The position numbers and the translations under genes were made by a program. Below are positions 12,601-24,600 of a stretch of DNA of 64,000 bases, in pieces. The notes under the pieces were generated by a model. That model was not told the origin of the DNA. It ran no database searches and worked only from the letters and a program-made list of their open reading frames with translations. The first letter of the stretch is position 1. Each line of letters begins with the position of its first letter. Source of the DNA: Alentia gelatinosa (lineage: Eukaryota; Annelida; Polychaeta; Phyllodocida; Polynoidae); assembly GCA_950022655.1 (NCBI GenBank), contig OX465583.1, positions 18,155,318 through 18,219,317 on the forward strand. The letters are read 5' to 3'.

Positions 12601-15600
12601 ATAAAAGCCTGGACTGACAAAATATCGGGAATTTAAGGCTCTGAAAAATGTGAGCATTTTAAAATTATTTTGGTCGTGAGTATATTTCATTCATTCTTAT
12701 CATACTGCTAGTTTTAGAACTTGTAGATTGATTGAGACATTTTCAATATTCTTGAGTATAATTTGTTGTAAATATCACATAATTTTTTATGGGTTGTGTT
12801 CTTGACAGCAGTGTATATACATGTGTACGCGGGAGGCACTGCCTGCCTCACACGGCCTCTCACAGACATGACCTGACACTGTCGGTGACATGAGTCATAT
12901 ATGTGTATGTCTTATGTTAGTTGAAAAAAACCAATTCCTGATGAAGGTGCATTGGCACCGAAACATGTTGGATATTTAAAATCGCCAATAACTGACTCCT
13001 TATCATTTATTTAGAAGACCAGTCTAAACGGTTTAGAGGGAATATCTTGATTTCATATCTTTTGTTATTTTAATCAAAATCTCGAGATTTCGGATGTACA
13101 TTGTACATCTATAAGGAAACTTGCATCCCTGTCATTGTAAAGACAAAAGAGACACGGCACCCACACTACAAGCATGTGACTAGGATAAGAGCCCTCAATA
13201 AGACTTAGAAAATGTGGATAACATATTGGTGTCAGCCATGACTTCGGGCTGGAGGTCTGTGAAGTGGTTAGACCACTGTTTTATTGGCGTGAATGAGGCT
13301 CAATTGATATTATCTTTTATAGTAGTTGGACAGTACAACTAAGAGGCGGTAAAATTGGCTTTAAGGTGTTTATTATGAACCGACGTTTCGGGCTACAGGT
13401 GCCCTTGTTCAAGGTTAACTCTATTTGTGATATATTATCTTTGTTAAACAAAGAAAATTAAATTCCATCTACTGTAGATAAAAACGTGGATTTTCATGAA
13501 AAGTAGAAAACCGCCATCTCTGCCGACCAGATGTCAGCCATCTTTTGGGCACTGAACACAACAGTCGCCGCGCTCCATGAAATGTCGTCTGGGTGCGGTC
13601 TGCACCAGGCGTGTTACTATAGCACAAGGTAGGGCCGCGCCAGGAACTTACCTGAGGAGCTGAGTCAGACAAAGGGTGAGCATCTCGCCCGGCTCGGGCT
13701 GCGTTTATGACGTCACGGACCGTCTCCGCCCCGGCAGAGGGCGCCACACGTCGCTTCGTACACTCTCCAGCCGAGCACGGTGTGCCGTCCTCCTCATGCC
13801 GCAGTCTGGTGCGCTCTGACGCCGCCCGCAGCCGCTAGCGGCGATGGGAGGCGGGCGGCGGGCGGCGGATAGAGAACGGGCGGCGGAAAGCGGGGATGCT
13901 GCGGTTGGCGTAAGGCGCATGGTGGCCGGTGGCCGGTAGCGCATCACACTACAGCGGATGGCGTACACCGGGTGGCGTATCGCACACACCATGTGGCCTA
14001 CGCCGTGGGCCGCATGGTCGTGGGCGGCGTATCCCACACGGCAGGGGGCGTACGCCGGGAGGGTCAAGGCGGCTGACAGCGGCGGGTGGCGGATCACAAG
14101 CGACACTTGTTGTGAGACGGAGGCGGTGTTCCTCAGACGCTCAGCCAGCGTCCGTCCGGCGTCCGAGTGGACGCCGGCCAGTGCGCATGTCTGAAAAAGC
14201 TGACGCAGCAGCACACCAATAAAAATACTCCAGAGAGATGAGAGCAAATGCCACGGGCGGCCAGCAGAGGGCAGGCAGGGAGCAGGAGGAGCAGATAGGA
14301 TGGTGGGAGAAGAGAAAGCGGGCAGGGAGTGGGCATAGAGCGGGCAGGATCAGGTGGGCAGCAGGAAGGGAGCATGCGGGGGACGGGCAGGGAGCCGGAG
14401 GTGACATAGTGGTGGGGGAAGGCATGCAAGAAGCAGTGAGCAGGTGGGCAGCAGGGGATCAGCAAGAAATGGGCAGAAGACTGGCAGCAGGGTACTTGTA
14501 AGAGATGAGCTATAGATGGGCAGCAAGAAGCAAAGGAAACAAAAGATGCAACAGGACAATGTCGAGAAATTGGTAATGGTTAGCAGGAGAGCGGCATCAC
14601 ATGGGCAGTTGATAGACAGCAGGGATTTGGTTGATTAAATATCCAGTAACTGTGGGCAGTAGGGGAAAAATGGCAGGAGATGCGCAGTACAAGCTTGGTT
14701 TGGCTGGTCTTACGTTCAGTCACGATTAAATTTCTCTTCTGAGATTTTACAAAGCAGGGTTTCCGTTGATTTAACGTTTAATAATTGTGGCCAGTAGGGG
14801 ACTGGAAAAAAAATGGGCAGCAGACGCCAAGCAGAAGACTGGTAGGAAATGGGCAGAACAGCAGCAGCAGGGATCCGAAATGAATAAGGCAGCAGTCAGG
14901 CAGCCGGAGAGCAGCAAGAAATGGGCAATGTATGGAGTAGGCTGGTAGGCTGTCAATGAGGCTGACCAATTGGAGCAGGCTGGACTGCAGTCAATAGATC
15001 AAATGTTGAAAAAGGCTGCGAGTGCCACGGGCTGGCTTCTACCAGGGTCCGAGACGATGTTTTACACAGCCAGCGAACTGACATTTACTAACACCACCTG
15101 TTTACATCTCAGTGTCCACCCGGATGTCCACACCATGTCTGTGTGTCCACCTCAGTCGCTTCGCTGATGTATTTATAACGAGTTTCTGGTGCGTAGTAAG
15201 TGCACGTAAGAGAGGGATTGTTATACTTAGTCACCCTCCACATGAAAAAGGTGCGGCTCTGGTTTGTTGCATCTGAATGACAGTTTGTTTGTTTGTTAAC
15301 TCCCAACGGATCCCTGAGGGTATATAGGGACTATCTCAAGGTTCAGCTGTTCTCATTGATTTTACACCACAGGGGTGGTAATAAAATGTATGAGGTCAAT
15401 CCAGGTAGAAATCTCACCCCAAGACTTTTACTGGAGTGAGAGATTATCTAATTTCCACACCACATAGACATGGTATGAGGAGGACTGGTTTTAATATAAC
15501 AGTGGATCTACCACTGCTGGGAGTGAAGGAGAAAGGTGGCTGCACACCTCACCACCTTAACATAGCATGAGATTAGAGAAAGACTGGCATTTGATAAACA

Positions 15601-18600
15601 GTTAGTCTACCACTGTTGGGAATGAAAGACAAGGGTGGCTGCACACCACAACACATAGATATGGTATGAGAAGGACTGACCTTTCGTATATTAGATCTAC
15701 CACTGCTGGGCATGAAGGAAAAAGATGGCTGTATTACACTACATAGGCATGTTATGAGAAGGACTGGCCTTTGACATAGTGGTAGGTCTACCACTGCTGG
15801 GCATGAAGGAGAAAGGTAGCTGCACGACTCACCACACAGACACAATATGAGAAGGACTAGCCTTTAACACAGTAGAAGGTGTACCATTACTAGGGATGAA
15901 GGAGAAAGGTGGATGCTGTGGAATTCGAACCTACAACTTTGTGTTTATCAGACCAGTGTTATTACTACTCCACCAATTCTAGACCCCTTCTCTATGAAAG
16001 AAAAGAGCTTTTAAACAAGCTATTAAGGGAAGAACTGAACTCTTTGCCAGTTGTCACAATCAATGATAAATTCGGATCGGTGTTTGTTTTGTCGTCTACT
16101 CCTCCAACATACCCCAGACCTAAGAACCAGCAGTGAAACATGCTACCCACTACACCATCCCTTAATCATACAGGGATGTCAGTTGGGATCAGAATTAAAC
16201 AAGGAAATATTTTTCCTGGCAATACAGGGTTAGACATTAGATCTATATACATCAAAAAGACTTGAAATATACTAGGTACAAATAATATTATCACTACAGA
16301 CCATGGGTCTGGAGGCAGGTTAATTGGGGAATCTATGAGTCATGGCTGATTTGAGTAATTTTTAATTGTTATGTGCATTTTACACAAGAAAAAGGGATTT
16401 CTTTTTCCAAAATGAAAACACGGAATTCCGCGGAAACAAGGAAAACCGACATCCCTGAATTCATATCAAGCAGTTTGTCCCACAATGGTATTCAAGATTC
16501 CATGCATTTCCATGAACTCTGACATCCCTGGTACATAGCATATTGGTGCAGTGTCAGTGCTCATACTGGTGTACTGTCAGTATTCAAACTGGTGTAGTGT
16601 CAGAGTTCATATTGGTGTACCATGAACTTCATGTTGTTAGACTCAAGTCATTCTGCTCCTGCTGCCTGCCATTGTTTGATAGCTTCAAATGTCAGTTGTC
16701 CTTTTCCTCAGAGCCATGTTTTGTCAAGGCAAAGATTGCAACAAATGTCGAATTTGAATGGCACATAAATACAGCGATTGCGCTGGGCAGAAAAATAGCT
16801 TAGAGAGATAATCCCGTTTCTATAAGTGCCTATTAAATACTGCTTCATGTAAATACACTTGCATTATTTCCAAACACAAAGCTAAATTTGTTCAACTGAT
16901 ACCTTTAAAAACACCAATTACTATCTTAATGAGTACATTTCTTAGGGATAAATCTAGAGATACATCTAAACCAAGAGATAAATCTTGAACCCTTGTTCAT
17001 ATACACATTTTATTGCTGCACAGTGGCAAGGACGTCAGTTGGGCTCAGGAAATGATAGTTGAAATATTTTTCATGTGGATTGTTTTGTTTGTTGGTTTGA
17101 TTTAACATCCAGTTAACCATTACAGGTTATCACCAGACTTTCTCAAGGTTCTTTTACACCAGGGTGGTGATCAAATCTATGTAATGAATTTAGGTAGAAA
17201 TCTAACCCCTACACATTTACCGAAGTGAGAGATCTTTTACTTCCCACACTACATAGACATGGTATGAGAAGGATTGGCCTTTGATATTGCAGTAAATCTA
17301 CCACTGCTGGGGGTGAAGGAGAAAAGTGGCTGCAGTGGGACTCAAATCAACAAAGTCTGACAACCTTGGGATTACAAGTCCAGTGCTCTCCATCACTGAG
17401 CTAACTCCCCACCCCAGTCACTTTATTTATGCTTGCGTACAAGCATATCCGGTCTGCACCACCAGGAGGCGAGGCAACCAAGAGGGTGAACAGATTGGTA
17501 ATTGCTGTCCACCCCAGCAGACCGAATTTGATGCCTCAAAGAGATGTAGAAATCATGGAAAACATGCCAGTGTTGCAATGGAATGGGGCTGACGGTTTGT
17601 GGGCAGGTTCGAACCACTGTTGTATTTTATATCATCTTTGTTTTATGTATACACGGAAAATGAATCTCGATACTGAAATTGAAAACAAGGATTTCCATGA
17701 AAGAGTGGAAAACTGACTTCTCTGCAGTGGTAAGTGTGCACTTAGGTTTTAAGATGTTTACACAAGAGCTACAATTACATTATGGTAAGGAAAAACATAA
17801 AAGAACTTAAGGATGGTGTGTGGTGTCATGCAGGAGGCTGGTGTGGTGATGTATTGTGTATTGTCATGTGGTCTCGTGTGGCGCACTTATGTGTTGCCAT
17901 GATGTGTACTGTAGTGTGGTGTTGTGTGACCGGCTGAAGTGGTGCTGATGTGTACTGTCATTTGGTGTTGTCATTGTGGGGGCTGATGTGGTGCTGTGTT
18001 GTATAGTGTAGTATGCCGTCATGTGGCAGGCAGATCTGGCATTGTGTCGTACATTGTAGTGTGGTGTCGTGTGGCAGGCTGATATGGTGTTGCATTGCGT
18101 TCTTTTTGGCTTTTTATTGAAAAAGATCACCAATTCAGGAGGTTTTACAATTTGTGTAAAACATTGCTCCAACGTTCTTGTGTGAACTTAGAAAGTGATC
18201 ATATTACTGATCATGATATAAATGTAATTTGGATAATATTGTAGGCTGCAAGAGAAACAATGGGATAAAATAGAATGATTTAGGATAAATAAGGTAAAAG
18301 ACAAACAATATATATCCGACTTTTGTGTACAGTGCCAATGCTATTATTACAAATAACCCATCTTTGTTTATCCAGCAAGTAAGTGGATCATCCAACATGA
18401 GTTAAACTCCCATCAACTAATACAGAATATTTGGTTTTGCATCCAGTCAGAAAAGGTAAGACTTTGGTTGCTTTTAGCCAGCCTTTAAAGGCGGTTTTTG
18501 AGGGTCCGGCTTTTAGCTCGTCTTGGGCATTCCATATTGTCTTCCCACGGTACCCTGGAGACCTTTTGCAATTTATGTGTGCCAGCATATATTTCAAGAT

Positions 18601-21600
18601 TTCCATGTTTTTTGTTCCCCTATTTTTAGACGTGAACCAGGAAATCTTAGTTTTTTTTTGTATTGACCACATATTGCGGGTTTGACCTTGAATAACAAAT
18701 CACCATTTCATCAGCATTTATATAATGAATAAACAACAGTAGTGTGGTGTCATGTGGCAGGCTGATGTGGGGTGCTGTGTTGTGTGTTGTAGTGTGGTAT
18801 ACTGCGCTGCTGTGTTGTGTACTGTAGTGTGGTGTTGTGTACTGTCGTGTGGCAGGCTGAAATGGTGTTGTGTTGTGTATTGTAGTGTGGTGTATTGTGC
18901 TGCTGTGTTGTGGCCTGCAGTGCGGTGTCGTGTGGCAGGCTAACGTGGTGCTGTATTGTGGACTAGTGTGTTGTCGTGCAATGTTGTGTAGCAGGTTGAT
19001 TTGTTGTTGTGTTGTGTACTGTAGTGTGGTGCTGTGTTGTGTTGTGTGGTAGGCTGATGAGATGCTGTGTTGTGTACTGTAGCCTGGTGTCATGTGGTGT
19101 TGTGTGGCAGGCTCATCTGGTTTGTGGTCTGTACTTTAGTATGGTGTCGAGTACCAGGTACATATGATGCTCTGTTGTGTACTGTGGTGTGCTGTCGTGT
19201 GGTAGGCTTATATGAGACTCTTTGCTGAAGTCTAAAGTGGTGCTCTGTTCTCTAGTGTGGTGCGGTGGAAGGCAATGAGGGGACAACCCGGCCAAATGTG
19301 ATCAAGCCAATTAAAACTGGTTGTGGATAATTAGTATGACAGTGACATTTGACTGTTGTGAGGCGCTGGCTGCAATTTTGATAACAACACCATTGGATGC
19401 CACCGGCCTGCGTACTATGGGCTTTTTACTCGGCGTGCACTGCGCGCCACACGGTGGCAGAGAGCGCCGCACGGTGGCAGAGAGCGCCACACGTGGCAGA
19501 GGGCCGACCTATGCGGCATGTGGCCAACACACTCCTGCCCTCTGCCTACAGTCAGCCACAAAGTGTACTACAAATGAGTGTACTAGTTTAATATAGCAAT
19601 TTTAACAATAGCAGACAGAAGTTACTTCTAGTGACATTTGTAGGCCTAATAGTAGAACCACAAGTTTGATAAAATTACTACTACTGACATGTATACTAGG
19701 AAAAACAGGCATGGCGTTGTATCTGTTAATAGTTATATTCTTCCCGACCGTCACATACTTGCCCCGACACCGTTACGAGTCAAGGAGTGAAAATACATTA
19801 AATGATGCCAATTCCAAGTCTGTTTTCCTTTTATTATACACCTTCAAATGTTAATAATTAATAACGAAGTACCAGGAACAGCCATTCGATGAATATCGCA
19901 GGCATGCGAACTTGGGCTGTACAACAGTGGTATCTGGTATGACTACACATGTACTATAGTAGGTAGAAAATTAGAACCAGTGACCAGTATGAAAATATGA
20001 ATACTGACTTGGAGGAATTATCTACTATTAAAAAGTTTATGTATGTTAATTCAGGGGGGGTGTTTTTCAGTCATGACGACCTCAATCTGCGATACGCTGA
20101 GATCTGTGAGAGATTGGGAGACTGTGAGGTCAATGGCGAAAGTTTGTTTCAGCGTGCCACAGATGGTCTCAGGGGATCGCCGCTAAAATCATCACAACCC
20201 GAGATCCCTAGCGATCATTTCCTGCCAGGCACAAGATTCTGCATCGGAAATTATTGATTTGAGACTTAATTTATTCAAATTAGTCCATATTTACAGCGAG
20301 TATATGTCCATGTCCATTTGATCCAACCCTAAAATTTCGTAATTTTCCATTGAGTATTCCATAAGTGAGACATGTTTTACTTTTTCTATGGGTGCTGTTG
20401 TTATTGACAAACATGAGATGGCATTGACTTCACGCTACTCAAATAAAATCGAGCATCACAGTAGGTATACGTAAGCTGGGTTTGAGACGTGGCGTCATTG
20501 GCGACTACTGAGAAAGTGACCGGACAGTCGACGCTCGCGTTGGTGCGGTGAGGGTGCGGACTGCTGCTAATCGAATAAATTAACACCCATTGGTCAGTAT
20601 TGTTTACTGGTTTTCTCTTTGTGGTTCATTGGTCCAGATCGATCCCGCTGTCATCGACGCGGCCGATACGGTCCAGTGATCCTCACAGAGCGTCTATTTG
20701 AACAGTTTGAGGTGGGAGTGGACCCTGTGGGGTATGTGCTGCCACCTCGAGGGAGCGGTTGGTACTGGTACCCTGTCTCCCTACACTGCTCTGCCTAGTG
20801 GTTTATAAACACGTTGGGCTGGGGGTTGTTTCAGAAGTGCCTCACTGGATCTTTTTGGTCTCGTGTGATCTATACGGCACTTAGAGAATTTATTATTCCC
20901 CATCCTCAGTAGTTTTGATTATGAAAATCTCTTCAGGCCTCTGCCATTTTCTGATACGTTTGTATCTGTTTCGCAGCTGTCTTTGTCGGTCACTTCAGTG
21001 GTCTTATGGATTGATCTCAGGTGTAATTTATGTTTAAAATCTTTTCATTCCGACGTCCCATTCGTCTTTTGACGGAGTTGGAACAAAATAAAAATCTCGT
21101 TCACAACTTCTCTGTCGAAAGGCGAAGGGGATGTCGGAATGAAAAGATTTTAAACAGGTATATGTAAGCTGCCTGAGTTGTACAGTGCCTGCATTTTTCA
21201 GATTTCCAGACAAATATTTACCACAGTCTTAATAACCACAGGGAAAATATGAAATTTGGGAATAGGTATGTCAGATTATTAATACCCTTCGCTCTAAATG
21301 TTATCTGATTTAAATAAGTTTTAGCACCTGAAAAAATAAGTTGTGACAGGTATCAAATGGTCTCAGGTTGAGACCGTTTGAATCATTTCACTTGTGATCC
21401 CTTAGTTCCTGGGCGATCGTCACAACTGAAAAACACCCAAATCCCCCGAAATGGGCGGATCTCAGCTGCCGCCTGAGAACCCCTTATATTGTCACAACTG
21501 AAAAACACTTTGCCCTTCAAGCGGTCTCAAATTGCGATTTTCATGACTGAAAAACACCCCCAGGTATGTAGGAAATTCCTACCAACAACAAATATTATCA

Positions 21601-24600
21601 CCAGTAATATATAGAATATAGCTTCTAGAATAAACTTCTAGAATACTGACAGTTATATTTAGGATATTACCACTTGAAAGTAAATGGGGAATTTCTGTCT
21701 AAGAAACAAGCGATTTTTGTAATTGTTGTTCTTCCTGTACTTTTTAAAAACATTTCTTTATAGTGGGAGTACACTCAGTTCAAGTAACTGGTCTCAAATT
21801 GTACCCAGCTTCTCATTTACTTTCTTTGGTACTTCAATGTATTATCATGACTGAGATTTGATAAACACGACATATATACAGCAGATTAATGACAAATCAT
21901 CCACAATCATATGATATATATGAGATGGTGTGGCCACTGTGGTTTGTTTGTTTGGTTGTTGGTTTGATTTAACGTTCAGTTAACCATTACAGGTTCTTAC
22001 CAGACTTTCTCAAGGTTTTTATACACCACAAGGGTGGTGAACGAATTTATGTAATGAATTTAGGTAGAAATCTCACCCCTACACATTTACCGAGGTGAGA
22101 GTTCTTTTAGTTCCCACACCACATTCACTAAGACTGTGGTGCAGTCTTAGTGACTAGGTATATGACGATAAACAGTGTCATATACATTCTAGCAATTATA
22201 TTACTGCTTTGTTTGTTTGATTGATTAACGTCTAGTAAATCTTGACAGACTTTCTCAAGGTTCAGCTTTTTCTCACTGCTTTTGCACCACAGGGGTCGTG
22301 ATCAAATCTATGAGATAAGAGTATATAGAAAGTGCATTCGTAGACATTCGGCAGTATGCCATACAACAAGGTGCAGATAGAGATATTTCATAGATGGATA
22401 AGAGCAGGCTCGTAGGTTCTAGTTAATGTAAAAGAATCACAAATGCGTCCACCATGCGTCAGAGGTAACCCCAAATACGTCCAACCGCCCCCCCCCCCCC
22501 CTTGTGATCACTACCACAACCTGTTATTGTGTCACTGACCCTTGCCCCCTGACCTTATACTTTATATATAGTTCTCTATACCTGTCTCCTACTATCTATA
22601 CCTATTTTTCCACGTCAAAATTCTCAGAATCACATTCCTTAGCGAAGCATAGATGCGCTTGAAAAGAATGACTTCTACCAGAAAGAAGAAAATTCTCTTA
22701 CAAAAAGTACATTCACAAGGCTATTGAGATATTTTCTTATACACTGCTATTCCATAACATTCTGTGTGGCTATCATAGAATGCTCAGGGATGTCACGTTC
22801 AGAAAAAAGTGGAAATGTTTTTTATGTGGAGTTTCTTGCTTTAGATACTGTGAAAACATGGAAAACACGTAGATTTCGGCCATGACGTTGGTCTAAGGGT
22901 ATGTGAGGAGGTTTAACCTACTATTTTATTGGCGTGAATTAGGATCAATTAATGTATCTTTGTTTTGCACGAGGAACTTAAAATACTAGAAATGAAAACT
23001 TGGATTTTCATAGAAAGGTGATAAGCTGTCTTCTCTTACATTATATTTCACCTTTGACCCCTAACCAGGATATGTAATTATAGCATTTGATAACACTGTC
23101 TGAGTACCAAACAGAAAACAGATGAACTCTCTTAAATGGGGCACCCTTCGTCCTGTGCCAAAGTGCCCCATGTTGCAGGGTGCCGTATTAACGGGGTAGG
23201 AGAAAAATGAAAAGAGGGAATTCTGATCCAGACCACAGTGCACCTACGTGGAGCACCGCTCTTCAGTGTCAGCTACAGCTGGGTTCTACTCTGGTTATCT
23301 ACTACTTACTACGGTTAAAAGATGGAGGTAATTGATGCTCTAATGATATCCCGCCATTACTAAAGGGCCCGAGGATGACTATAGAGGAAACTCATGAAAG
23401 TTTAGGGTCTGAGCCCGTATCCCATCGAGTTTGAATCACATAGTAATTCACAAGGCGAAGCCGAGTGAATTACTACGTGATTCAAATGAGATGGGATCGA
23501 GCTCTGACTCTAAACTTGAATGGGTTTCTGAATTTATCTCACCCTTAATATTGCCTGATGGGCTAACATTTGTGACATTATCCCCCATTGGATATTTTTC
23601 ATAAATATCTAATAGGCATTAGATACGAGTTCCCAATGTTAAGTCTATGGAGAAAAAATATCTGGGGTGAGATAAAGGGCCATACAATGCACATAGCATA
23701 CCCTTCATAGAGGCTACCATTGCCACCCGACATGAAAATGTGGCGCCTTCCTGTGCTTTGGTTATGAATCCTTAATGACTGACATAGAACGGAGACCAGC
23801 CCTCGGTTGGTGGCGCCATCTCATAGGTCGTATTGGAAATACCCTGAACCCTCGGATGGGTGGGTAAACAAGGTAGGCTATGTGCTGTAAAGTGGTTACA
23901 AGAGGGGCGTGGCCTACCGGAAGTGGTTGACGCCAGTCTTGCCGAGGAAGGAGAGCACGTAGGAGCCTGGTTTCCGGTCGCTCTCCCGGATGAGGTAACT
24001 ACCGAGTAGCCCTGCAGTACGCAGGCGATCCTCTGCCGTGTTCCGGTCCGAGCGTCCATGGTACCATCTGTCAGCAATAAACACATTTGTGAGTACTACT
24101 GACAAAAGTAGGTATTTCTACCAGCTACATGCATGTTAATAAGTGCCACTGACAATAGCAAATATATCTACCAGGAACAAGCATGTTAGTCAGTACTACT
24201 GGCAAAAACAAACAAGTCTATCAGTAACAACCATATTAGTCTGCACTACTGAGATAAGGAAATATACCTACCAGCAACTTGAATGTTAGTATACTGATAA
24301 TAGTAATTATATCTGTAGGCAACAACACACTAGTAAGTCATACAAGTACTGAAAATAGCAGACTTATCTCTCAACAACAAATATGAATCAGTAATAATGA
24401 TGTCATACAATAATATTTTAGTCATTACTACTGCTAATATCTAGCCTGTCTCTAAACGAGTCTACAGTCATGATACTCACAGAAAGAATTCTGTATGTCA
24501 TTAGAACCACATGCCTCTGTCAGCAAAACTAATTACTGTCTATTAATACACACAAAAAAAGACAAAGAAGGGAGAAATGGATTTCTAGGTTTCTGCAGGA

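Larger units (their letters stand above)
5639..23917 (-). other. RASA1: RASA1 intron 2 (18.3 kb), TE-rich
   Basis: Bounded by donor GTAGGC (23917) and acceptor TTGCAG (5639). It contains SINEs, Penelope-type hammerhead-like motifs, hairpins, a GC-rich stretch, a GTG-rich minisatellite, a hAT-like TIR element and a MITE, listed separately. It splits the SH2 domain. Parts not covered by those entries (for example 6450-7380, 8150-8880, 9250-10380, 18110-18730, 22330-23390) show no gene I can recognise. Confidence 0.85.

Noticed and set aside
13705..14247. 180-codon minus-strand open frame and overlapping frames on both strands
   Set aside because: GC-rich sequence suppresses stops on all frames; Arg/Ala/Pro-rich products with no domain, inside a RASA1 intron.
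17864..19093. Thr/His-rich minus frames and Cys/Val-rich plus frames
   Set aside because: Artefacts of the GTG-rich minisatellite.
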